From assembly GCA_021813445.1 (NCBI GenBank), contig JAKAKP010000157.1, positions 1-34,384 on the forward strand: a stretch of DNA of 34,384 bases. The letters are read 5' to 3'. This DNA comes from Deltaproteobacteria bacterium. Its GTDB lineage: Bacteria; Desulfobacterota; Desulfobaccia; Desulfobaccales; 0-14-0-80-60-11. The notes below the pieces were generated by a model. That model had not been told where the DNA came from. It worked only from the letters and a program-made list of their open reading frames with translations, and ran no database searches. A program made the translations under genes and the position numbers. Of the stretch, positions 22,526 to 31,861 are shown in pieces; position 1 is the first letter of the stretch; the number at the start of each line of letters is the position of its first letter.

Positions 22526-22726
22526 ATGTCCATCAAACCCCAAATTCTAGCGGCCATCAGCGGGGCGATTTCCGCGTATATCGCCGATGAAGAGGCCTGC
22601 CAGGCCGCGGCCTTGGCGGCCAGCGCGGCCCAGGTCCCGGCTCCGCCTGCCAACCTCTGGGGCCTGGCGGGCCGCAGCGCGGCCATGCAGATGCGGCTGC
22701 TGATGCAGCGGCGCTCGTTGAGGTAG
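22526..22726 (+). CDS. 66-aa small protein of the carboxyltransferase operon
   Basis: A 66-aa protein, MSIKPQILAAISGAISAYIA…, with a central Ala-rich, Pro-containing stretch (about 30-45) and a basic tail (NLWGLAGRSAAMQMRLLMQRR). The Ala/Pro linker followed by an amphipathic basic segment recalls small accessory (delta/epsilon/gamma-type) subunits of biotin-dependent decarboxylases, which anchor or assemble the larger subunits. GAGGTTGAG precedes ATG 22526. It lies between the 12S-type and 5S-type genes, bracketed by hairpin repeats; its stop overlaps copy B by 2 nt. Accessory subunit is the best guess. Confidence 0.72.
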   Translation: MSIKPQILAAISGAISAYIADEEACQAAALAASAAQVPAPPANLWGLAGRSAAMQMRLLMQRRSLR

Positions 22727-22798
22727 TTCCAAGTTCAAGGTTCAAGGTTCAAAGTTGGGCCTTAAAAACCTTGAACTTTGAACTTTGAACCTTGAACT
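22725..22798. repeat. 74-bp hairpin repeat, copy B
   Basis: A direct repeat of copy A with three substitutions over 74 bp, again built from TTCAAGG heptamers and their mirror. It begins within the TAG stop of the small gene and ends 68 bp before the 5S-type subunit. Together with copy A it flanks the small gene. Confidence 0.85.
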
Positions 22799-22865
22799 GA
22801 TAGCTGAAATTGGTGCGTAGGACGCACCCTACCGAAGACCGAAAACCGAAAACAGGAGTTTTGAA

Positions 22866-24815
22866 ATGGCCGGAAAAAACCCCATCAAATTCACGGACAC
22901 CACCTTCCGGGACGGCCACCAGTCTTTGCTGGCCACCCGGATGCGCACCGAAGACATCGTGCCCTTCATGGAACGCATGGACCAGATGGGCTATTGGGCC
23001 ATCGAGGTCTGGGGTGGCGCCACCTTTGACACCACCCACCGCTTCCTGGGCGACGACCCCTGGGAGCGCATCCGCACCATCAAGGGGATCTTGAAGAAGA
23101 CCCCCACCATGATGCTGCTGCGGGGCCAAAACCTGGTGGGCTACCGCAACTACGCGGACGACCTCACCTACCGCTTCGTGCGCTACACCGCGGAAGCGGG
23201 CGTGGACGTCTTCCGGGTCTTTGACGCGCTTAACGACATGCGCAACTGGGAAGTGTCGGTGAAGGCCCTGATGGACGCCAAGAAGCAGGGCCTGATGGCC
23301 CATTTCCAGGCCGCGGTCTGCTATTCCCTGACGCAAAGGCGCATGGGCGGCCCCATCTTCAACCTGAAATACTACGTGGACTTCGCCAAGCGTTGCGAAG
23401 ACATGGGCGCGGATTCCTTCGTGCTCAAGGACATGGCGGGCATGGTCTCTCCGAATGACGCCTATGAAATCATCAAGGCCATTAAAGAAACTATAAAAAT
23501 CCCGGTGGAATTCCACACCCACTACACCTCGGGCCAGGGCTCCATGAGCTACTTGAAGGCCATCGAGGCGGGCGTGGACGTGCTGGACACCTGCCTTTCG
23601 CCCTTTGCGCTGCGCACCTCCCAGCCCGCGATCGAGCCCCTGCTGGTGGCGGTGGAGCAGACGGAGCGGGAAACGGACATGGATCTGGCCAAGCTCATCG
23701 AGATCGGCCAGGACCTGGAGAAGGTGGCGGTGAAATACCGGGATCTGCTGGATACCTCGAAGATGGCCCAGATCGACACCGGGGTGCTCCTGCACCAGAT
23801 TCCCGGCGGCATGTACTCGAACCTGGTGAACCAGCTCAAAGAGGCCAACGCCCTGGACCGGATCCTGGAGGTAATGGCGGACCTGCCCCAGACCCGGAAA
23901 GAGCTGGGCTACCCGCCGCTCGTTACCCCCACCTCCCAGATCGTGGGCATCCAGGCGGTGATGAACGTGCTCTTCGGGCGCTACCAGATGGTGCCCGCGG
24001 AGGTCAAGGGCCTGGCCTACGGCCTCTACGGCAAGACGCCCGCGCCCATGGACAAAAAGGTGCAAAAGATCATTTTGAAGGGCTACGAGCGGGGCGAGAC
24101 CCCCACCACCAAGCGGCCCGGGGAGATCCTCGAGCCCGAGTGGGACAAGGCGGTGGCCGACACCAAGGGCCTGGCCAAAAACGACGGCGACGTCCTGATC
24201 TATGCGCTCTATCCCACCACCGGCCAGCGCTTCCTCAAGTGGAAGTATGGGCTGGAGCCCATCCCGGATGAAGTGAAGGCCAAGACCCTGGAGCAGGTGA
24301 AGCTGGAGGACGAGGTCTATTCCACCATCAAGTCCAAAAAGCTCTTCGCCAAGGTCAAGGAGCTCCTGGATTCCCTGGAGAAGGCGGCCCCGGAGAAAGG
24401 CCCGGGCTTGCGCACCTTCAACGTCTTCGTGGACGGGCAGTACTACGCGGTGGAAGTGGAGTGCACCTCCGGCGCGCCGGTCTTGACCGGCGTCACCCCC
24501 ATGCCCATGCCTGGTGGCCCAGGCTTCCAGCCTGTGGCGGTCGCGGCTCCCAAACCCGCGGCCGCGGCCCCCGCGACGGAAGCCACCCTGGCCTCCGGCG
24601 ACGTGCCCTTGCGGGCCCCCATGCCGGGGATGATCATCAGTTACGGGGTGAAAGTGGGCGACAAAGTGGCCACGGGCGACCTGGTCTGCGTGCTGGAGGC
24701 CATGAAGATGCAAAACAGCCTCCCCGCCCCCGCGTCCGGCACCATCAAAGCCATCAACTTCGAACCCGGCGCCAGCGTCGCCAAAGACGCCATCATCCTG
24801 GTCATCGGGAAGTAG
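22866..24815 (+). CDS. Pyruvate/oxaloacetate carboxyltransferase (5S type) fused to biotin carrier domain
   Basis: A 649-aa fusion. Residues about 5-280 are a DRE-TIM-type barrel that carboxylates pyruvate or decarboxylates oxaloacetate: metal/catalytic residues D11 (FTDTTFRDGHQS), K188 (FVLKDMAG, the carbamylated lysine position), H217 and H219 (EFHTHYTSG). Residues about 300-500 are the conserved carboxylase domain (PYC_OADA). A Pro/Ala-rich linker (550-575) leads to a biotinyl domain (about 580-649) with biotin-attachment K614 in EAMKMQN. It resembles OadA and pyruvate carboxylase subunit B. With the 12S-type gene upstream and no membrane beta subunit, transcarboxylase is favoured over a sodium-pumping decarboxylase. 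The AUG is preceded by AGGAG. Confidence 0.93.
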   Translation: MAGKNPIKFTDTTFRDGHQSLLATRMRTEDIVPFMERMDQMGYWAIEVWGGATFDTTHRFLGDDPWERIRTIKGILKKTPTMMLLRGQNLVGYRNYADDLTYRFVRYTAEAGVDVFRVFDALNDMRNWEVSVKALMDAKKQGLMAHFQAAVCYSLTQRRMGGPIFNLKYYVDFAKRCEDMGADSFVLKDMAGMVSPNDAYEIIKAIKETIKIPVEFHTHYTSGQGSMSYLKAIEAGVDVLDTCLSPFALRTSQPAIEPLLVAVEQTERETDMDLAKLIEIGQDLEKVAVKYRDLLDTSKMAQIDTGVLLHQIPGGMYSNLVNQLKEANALDRILEVMADLPQTRKELGYPPLVTPTSQIVGIQAVMNVLFGRYQMVPAEVKGLAYGLYGKTPAPMDKKVQKIILKGYERGETPTTKRPGEILEPEWDKAVADTKGLAKNDGDVLIYALYPTTGQRFLKWKYGLEPIPDEVKAKTLEQVKLEDEVYSTIKSKKLFAKVKELLDSLEKAAPEKGPGLRTFNVFVDGQYYAVEVECTSGAPVLTGVTPMPMPGGPGFQPVAVAAPKPAAAAPATEATLASGDVPLRAPMPGMIISYGVKVGDKVATGDLVCVLEAMKMQNSLPAPASGTIKAINFEPGASVAKDAIILVIGK

Positions 24816-24863
24816 TATTACCGGCAGGGGCGGATGATATCCGCTTCTGCTTCCAAAAGGGGC

Positions 24864-24903
24864 AAGGGAGACTGAGACAGACTCAGCCTCCCTTTGCTGT
24901 TTC
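24864..24903 (+). terminator. Terminator-like hairpin after the carboxyltransferase operon
   Basis: Arms AAGGGAG (24864-24870) and CTCCCTT (24888-24894), with an inner stem CTGAG/CTCAG (24872-24876, 24882-24886), are followed by a T-rich stretch (TGCTGTTTCTC). It lies about 50 bp after the stop. The T tract is interrupted, so efficiency is uncertain. Confidence 0.65.
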
Positions 24904-25050
24904 TCTATCTGGAGGAATTTTCTCCTGGACATTTTTCTCCTGCTGCGCTCACCCCCCTTAACTTATCCCTGGAATTTTGATCTAAAAAATCAGATATTCA
25001 TCTCGAATAGTTTAATATAATGAGCAAACCCCAATCATTTTTGGGGGGAG

Positions 25051-25554
25051 ATGATTTCCTTGCACTTTTTCAGCCTGATGGGTTTGGCAGTTTTGGCGGC
25101 AACCATGGCCATGGGGTGTGTGCCCATGTATCCGCCCTATCCGCCGTCCCAGGACGACGCGGCCTGGAACCGCCTCTCTCCGGAGATGCAGCAGCAATGG
25201 ACGGATTATTATCAGCGGCGGGAACAGGCCCAAAAGGATTATCAGCAACAGCAGCAACAGGCCTGGGACGACTACAACCGCCAGCAGCAGCAACAGTCCC
25301 AGGAGGATTACCAGCGCTGGCGCGAGGATTATTATAAGCAGTATGGCGTTTATCCCGATCAGCAGTCTCCGGACGTCACGCCGCCGCCAGGGGGCAACCA
25401 GCCTCCGGCAACCGCCCAGCCCCCGGCCGCCACGCTCCCGCCCGGCGTCGCTCCGCCTCCAGGGGCATATCCTCCGCCGCGAGCTTATCCGCCTCCGTAC
25501 TATGGTTACTATTATCCCCCGCGACCATATTATCCCTATGGCTACTGGTATTAA
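25051..25554 (+). CDS. Exported Q/P/Y-rich low-complexity protein, probable lipoprotein
   Basis: A 167-aa protein. Residues 1-23 are hydrophobic and end AMGC, a weak lipobox, so a lipidated N-terminus is possible. Residues 45-100 are Gln-rich with repeated DYxxQQQQ units (helical, charged). Residues 105-167 are Pro/Tyr-rich (PPPGAYPPPRAYPPPYYGYY), ending in aromatic repeats. GGGGGGAG abuts the ATG very closely; a TTG at 25060 would have better spacing. No family recognised. It probably sits in the envelope. Confidence 0.65.
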   Translation: MISLHFFSLMGLAVLAATMAMGCVPMYPPYPPSQDDAAWNRLSPEMQQQWTDYYQRREQAQKDYQQQQQQAWDDYNRQQQQQSQEDYQRWREDYYKQYGVYPDQQSPDVTPPPGGNQPPATAQPPAATLPPGVAPPPGAYPPPRAYPPPYYGYYYPPRPYYPYGYWY

Positions 25555-25590
25555 CGCAGCTCCTCAGGGCCGGAAAGTCCCCTGATTTTC

Positions 25591-26562
25591 ATGATCGCCG
25601 CCGCCTCCTGCCGGGAAATCTCATTGAACGCCCTGGACCAGGCAGATCACACTTTTGTCTTTCCCCCGGTACCGGACCTCTCCTCCCTGAAAGCCTCCCT
25701 TCAGGAAGTAGGGTTGCTCAATCCCCCCTGGGTGCGAGCCGTTGACGGAGACCGCTTCCAGGTGGTTACGGGCTGGAAGCGGCTGCTGGCCGCGGTCCGC
25801 CTGGGCTGGGAGGAGGTGACCGCCCGGGTCCTGCCCGCGGATACTCCCGAGGCCCGCTGCCTCCTGATCCACCTCCACGACAACGCCCTCAGCCGGGGGT
25901 TTAATCCTTTGGAACAGGCCCTGCTGGTGGTGCGGCTGCAGCAGCATTGGGACCGCCAGACCGTCATCCAAAAATTTCTCCCGTGTTTGGGGCTGGCGCC
26001 TTCTTTAACTCTTTTAGAGCGGCTCCTGGCGCTGGCCGTCCTGGAGGAGCCTTTGCAGTTACTTGCGGCTCGGGGGCGGCTATCCCTGCCCGCGGCCCAG
26101 ATGCTGGCCTCCTGGGGGCCCCGGGATCGGGGGGCGGTGGCGGCTTTTCTGGAGGAGTTGCCCCTGTCCCAAAGCAAACAGGAGGAATTTCTTCAAGGCC
26201 TTGACCTCCTGGCCCGGCGGGAAGGCGCACCACCGGCGGAGATCCTCTCCCGGGAAGAGTTTCGTCAATATTTGCGGGCGGAGGCCGGGAATCTTCAGGC
26301 CAAGGCCGCGGCCGTGCGCCTGCTGCTCCAGAAACTGGTCTCGCCCCGCTTCTCTGCGGCGCAACAGGGCTTTCAGACCGGGTTACAGCGGCTGGGGTTG
26401 CGGCATCACCCCCGCCTGCGGCTGCAACCGCCCCCGGCCTTTGAAGGCCCGGACTTCCACCTGGAGGTCAAGTTCCGGGATGCTGCGGAGTTGCAAAAAC
26501 TCTTGGAGGAATTGGGACGTCTGGCCCGGGATCAGGAATTTTCCGACCTGACCAGCATCTGA
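25591..26562 (+). CDS. Orphan ParB-like N-terminal domain protein
   Basis: A 323-aa protein whose residues 8-110 resemble the ParB/Spo0J N-terminal domain: LSSLKASLQEVGLLNPPWVR, then VVTGWKRLLAAVRLGW in place of the GERRxRAA box, and HDNALSRGFNPLEQALLV for the ENxQRxDLNPxE motif. Residues 110-210 are helical with a helix-turn-helix-like pattern. The remainder is helical and Leu-rich. The GERR box is altered (GWKR), so CTP binding of true ParB is uncertain. No parA is adjacent, so chromosome partitioning is unlikely; a DNA-binding or regulatory role is inferred. Confidence 0.75.
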   Translation: MIAAASCREISLNALDQADHTFVFPPVPDLSSLKASLQEVGLLNPPWVRAVDGDRFQVVTGWKRLLAAVRLGWEEVTARVLPADTPEARCLLIHLHDNALSRGFNPLEQALLVVRLQQHWDRQTVIQKFLPCLGLAPSLTLLERLLALAVLEEPLQLLAARGRLSLPAAQMLASWGPRDRGAVAAFLEELPLSQSKQEEFLQGLDLLARREGAPPAEILSREEFRQYLRAEAGNLQAKAAAVRLLLQKLVSPRFSAAQQGFQTGLQRLGLRHHPRLRLQPPPAFEGPDFHLEVKFRDAAELQKLLEELGRLARDQEFSDLTSI

Positions 26563-26691
26563 GCCTCCCTTGACTCAAGGCCCTTGGGCCTTAACTTAGC
26601 AATAGCGTTCCCTCAGATCGCCAAATTTCCCGAGGACTGGGAAATCTCAGGGCCGCGTATCTTTGAGCGCCTGTCGGCGCCGGGAGGACCG

Positions 26692-26982
26692 ATGGAAGAA
26701 AAGAAGACCTACTTGCGGAAAATGGCGGAAGCCTTGGAACAGCTGGATGCCAAGGTGGCGGAACTGAAGGCCAAGGCCGCCAAGGCCGGGGAAGAAGCCA
26801 AAGTGGAGATCGATAAAAAAGTGGTGGAATTGACCGCCAAGCAGCAGGAGGCCCGGCAGAAGCTCCAGGAACTGAAGGAAGCCGGCGCGGATAAATGGGA
26901 ATCCCTCAAGGGACGGGCGGAAAAGGCCCGGGAGGGGCTGGAGGATGCCGTAAGCAAGATTTGGACGAAATTTAAAAAATAA
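26692..26982 (+). CDS. 96-aa coiled-coil protein
   Basis: A Lys/Glu/Ala-rich protein with heptad-like spacing throughout (KMAEALEQLDAKVAELKAKA…), predicted as one long coiled coil with no Cys or membrane segment. ATG 26692 is preceded by GGGAGGA at suitable distance; the longer upstream frame (from 26584) lacks a ribosome binding site. Similar small helical proteins are often described as apolipoprotein-like or stress-associated, but I cannot assign a function. Confidence 0.75.
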   Translation: MEEKKTYLRKMAEALEQLDAKVAELKAKAAKAGEEAKVEIDKKVVELTAKQQEARQKLQELKEAGADKWESLKGRAEKAREGLEDAVSKIWTKFKK

Positions 26983-27077
26983 TGAAGTTCCAGGCCCATG
27001 TCTTTTCTGGGAAGGTGGTTGCCCCCAGAAATTGACATACTTAACTTATTCATCTCCTGACCATTGAGGAACCGCCG

Positions 27078-29153
<2,076 letters not shown>

Positions 29154-29386
29154 GGAGAGTGGGCAGTGAGCAGTAATATCTGCCAGTGGCAGTGGGCGCA
29201 TTCATTGATGCGGCCTCCCACGGTGGTAGACGCGGGTCCCCCCTGCAGAAGATTCTCTTTGATGGAAACTTGGGGAATCAAATAGGGGGTCACGAAGGTT
29301 TCCCTTTATCTAAATCACTTGACAATCCTGAAGATAGCGCAGTATTCGTATAATAAATTCGATGCCTTGCGCACCTCCCAGAGGAC

Positions 29387-31210
29387 TTGAAGGAGATGGA
29401 ACAGGATTTCCGGATAGTAATCGACAACTTGCCCGCGGTGCTGTTTAAGGGATACCTGGACGGCTCCATCGATCTTTTCGATCGCAAAGTGGAATCCTTC
29501 ACCGGCTACGCCAAAGAGGAATTCGAATCCCGCCGCTTGAAATGGACCGATTTGATCCTGGAAGAAGATCTGGAGCGTTTCAAGGAGGACTTTATCCAGG
29601 CCCTTAAGGCCGGCGACGCTTATGTCCGGGAGTTCAGGATCAAAAATAAACAGGGCGGCATTGTCTGGATCAGTGAGCGGAGTCATATCATCCGGGATGA
29701 GCAAGGCAAGGCGGCCTATATCACGGGTTTATTTTTCGATATCACCGAGAAGAAGCGGCTGGAGGAGGAACTGCGGCAAACCGAGGAGGAGTTCCGCATT
29801 GTCATCGACAATATCCCCGCGGTCCTGGCCAAAGGCTATCTGGACGGGGCGGTGGATACCTATGACCGCAAGATTGAGTACCTGACCGGTTATTCCAAGG
29901 GGGAGTTTGACTCCCACCGCCTGAAATGGACCGATCTGATTGTTGCGGAAGATCGGGACGAAGCCAAGCATATCTTTGTCCAGGCCCTGAAGGGCGACAA
30001 GACTTATATGCGGGAGTATCGCATAAAGCACCAGCGGGGCGATGTCATCTGGGTGCATGAGCGGGGTCAGATTATCTGCGATCCCGAGGGGCAGGTCCAA
30101 TACATCAGCGGCTTCATCTTTGACATCACCGACCGCAAGGAGCTGGAAGCCACGGTGGCCGAGCAGAACGCCCAATTGAAAGAGGCTAATGAGCGGCTTC
30201 TGGTCTGGTCCAAGGAACTGGAACAACGCAATATCGAGATCAGCCTCCTGGGCCAGATGGGCGAACTCCTGCAAAGCTGCAATACCATTGAAGAAGCCTA
30301 CATCGCCATCAAGCAGTCTCTCCAGCAGTTATTTCCCTATGACTCCGGCGCCCTCTATATCTTTAATCCCTCCCGCACTATGGTGGAGGCCACCGCGGTC
30401 TGGGGCGAGGCGCTGCCGGCGGAGATGGTGGTGGCCCCGGACGAATGCTGGGCCCTGCGCCGCGGCCGGCCCCACGGCGCCGTGGAAATCCGGGCCGGCT
30501 TTAAATGCCGCCATGTGGACCCGGAAAACGAGGCCTATATTTGCGTTCCTTTAGTGGCCCACGGCGAGGCCATCGGTATGTTCCATGTCTTGCTGGGCTC
30601 TCCCGATCCGGCCCAAGCGGGAATCAAGCAGGAACTGGCGGGCAGAGTGTCCGAATACCTGGGATTGGCCCTGGCCAAGTTAAAGCTGCAAGAGACCCTG
30701 CAGCGTCTCTCTATCAGGGACCCCCTCACCGGCCTGTTCAACCGGCGCTACCTGGAAGAATGCATCGAACGGGAGCTGCGCCGGGCGGAACGCCAGGGTA
30801 AGCAAGTGGGGGTCATTATGGTGGATATTGACCATTTCAAGCGCTTTAACGACACCTTTGGCCACGAAGCCGGGGATGCTCTGCTCCGGGAAATGGGCGC
30901 GTTTTTGCAGCGGCATATCCGGGGCAACGATATCGCCTGCCGCTATGGCGGCGAAGAATTCACCCTCATTTTGCGGGATGTTACCACCGAAAGAACGGTG
31001 GAGCGCGCCGAAAAATTGCGGGAAGCCGCCCAACAATTGAGGGTGCTCCACGGGCAGGGATTTCTGGAGCCCATTACCCTTTCTTTGGGAGTGGCCATGT
31101 TTCCGGGGGACGGCACCACCCCCCTGGCAATTCTGCAAGCCGCGGATCTGGCCCTGTACCGGGCCAAACAGGCAGGCCGGGACCGGGTCTGCCTGGCCGG
31201 GACGGATTGA
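29387..31210 (+). CDS. PAS-PAS-GAF diguanylate cyclase
   Basis: A 607-aa enzyme making cyclic di-GMP. Two tandem PAS/PAC modules (about 5-125 and 135-250) are very similar to each other (DFRIVIDNLPAVLFKGYLDG versus EFRIVIDNIPAVLAKGYLDG). A coiled coil (250-285), a GAF domain (about 290-430) and a GGDEF domain (about 440-605) follow. The active site is GGEEF (521-525), and the product-inhibition I-site RGND (512-515) sits five residues before it, so both catalysis and feedback are expected. No membrane segment. The start may be TTG 29387 or ATG 29396; both have close-spaced purine-rich signals. Confidence 0.94.
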   Translation: MKEMEQDFRIVIDNLPAVLFKGYLDGSIDLFDRKVESFTGYAKEEFESRRLKWTDLILEEDLERFKEDFIQALKAGDAYVREFRIKNKQGGIVWISERSHIIRDEQGKAAYITGLFFDITEKKRLEEELRQTEEEFRIVIDNIPAVLAKGYLDGAVDTYDRKIEYLTGYSKGEFDSHRLKWTDLIVAEDRDEAKHIFVQALKGDKTYMREYRIKHQRGDVIWVHERGQIICDPEGQVQYISGFIFDITDRKELEATVAEQNAQLKEANERLLVWSKELEQRNIEISLLGQMGELLQSCNTIEEAYIAIKQSLQQLFPYDSGALYIFNPSRTMVEATAVWGEALPAEMVVAPDECWALRRGRPHGAVEIRAGFKCRHVDPENEAYICVPLVAHGEAIGMFHVLLGSPDPAQAGIKQELAGRVSEYLGLALAKLKLQETLQRLSIRDPLTGLFNRRYLEECIERELRRAERQGKQVGVIMVDIDHFKRFNDTFGHEAGDALLREMGAFLQRHIRGNDIACRYGGEEFTLILRDVTTERTVERAEKLREAAQQLRVLHGQGFLEPITLSLGVAMFPGDGTTPLAILQAADLALYRAKQAGRDRVCLAGTD

Positions 31211-31243
31211 TCCCCAGCCCAGACCTTCACAAAATCCATCTTC

Positions 31244-31344
31244 TGTCATTCTGAACGAAGCGTCGCGGCGTAAAGAATCACTCGTTTGGGCCTTGGCGCG
31301 GCCTGCAGCCGGCGCCAGGCTGCCAGTTTGACGCCACCTGGCAG
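31244..31344. repeat. MITE-related fragment and adjacent hairpins
   Basis: The stretch CTGTCATTCTGAACGAAGCG…AAGAATC at 31244-31280 matches the internal part of the 133-bp element without its ends. Next come two hairpins: TGGCGC/GCGCCA (31294-31299, 31312-31317) and CTGCCAG/CTGGCAG (31320-31326, 31338-31344). The rest of the gap to 31564 is AT-richer and contains T-runs (31421-31440) but no recognisable gene. Confidence 0.5.
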
Positions 31345-31564
31345 AAAAAGATGTAAAAAATATTACCTTGATATTTCCAATAGTTATAAATTCTGATAAG
31401 TTAATCTCTGCGTCCCGCGGGTTTTTTTTCGGTGTTTTTTGCCGCCGACTTCATTAAATTATAAAGAAGAACTTCCCTCGGAGGATTGCGGCTGTGGCCC
31501 GGAGAGGCCGCGGGCCCGCAGTTTTCTGGTCTATGTTACGCGAGTATGAGTAAGGAAAGTACCC

Positions 31565-31789
31565 ATGTCCCGAGTCAAAGAACGCCCCACCCGGGGCCAA
31601 AAATTGGAAATCAAGGTGATCCCCCCTAATTACCTGGACCTGTCCCTGGCAGAGATTGCCAATCTTTTAGGCAACGGACCCCTGCTGTGGCCAGGGGGGG
31701 CCGGCCGGGCCCAGGGGGTGAAATTCGTGCAATATGAACTCAAAAAGAAACGGGGCCGCAAGCCCAAGGCCGAAACCCAGCGTGGCTAA
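31565..31789 (+). CDS. 74-aa small basic protein upstream of uvrA
   Basis: A 74-aa protein with a middle segment LDLSLAEIANLLGNGPLLW of helix-forming character and a C-terminus KKKRGRKPKAETQRG resembling an AT-hook (RGRKPK; the classical core is RGRP). AAGGAAAG lies 5-6 nt before the ATG. Similar basic tails suggest nucleic acid binding. Not a family I recognise; the gene precedes uvrA by 72 bp on the same strand. Confidence 0.6.
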   Translation: MSRVKERPTRGQKLEIKVIPPNYLDLSLAEIANLLGNGPLLWPGGAGRAQGVKFVQYELKKKRGRKPKAETQRG

Positions 31790-31861
31790 ACCAACCCGGG
31801 TCCTGCCGGTAAACACCCGCCCTAAGCCTCACACTGCCGGCCTTTAGGGCCTGATTGAGCG

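Noticed and set aside
22433-22798. Heptamer repeats as a possible CRISPR array
   Set aside because: The units are contiguous 7-mers forming hairpins, with a coding gene between the two blocks; there are no regular spacers.
22749-24932. 727-codon minus-strand open frame opposite the 5S-type subunit
   Set aside because: Antisense shadow: its His/Val/Gly/Leu-rich composition mirrors the codon bias of the real gene and shows no domain.
29319-29354. TTGACA and TATAAT before the diguanylate cyclase gene
   Set aside because: Both boxes are perfect but are separated by 24 bp instead of about 17, so they are unlikely to form one sigma-70 promoter.
31421-31440. T-runs after CCCGCGGG as a terminator
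   Set aside because: The palindrome leaves no loop and the position does not follow a gene end closely.
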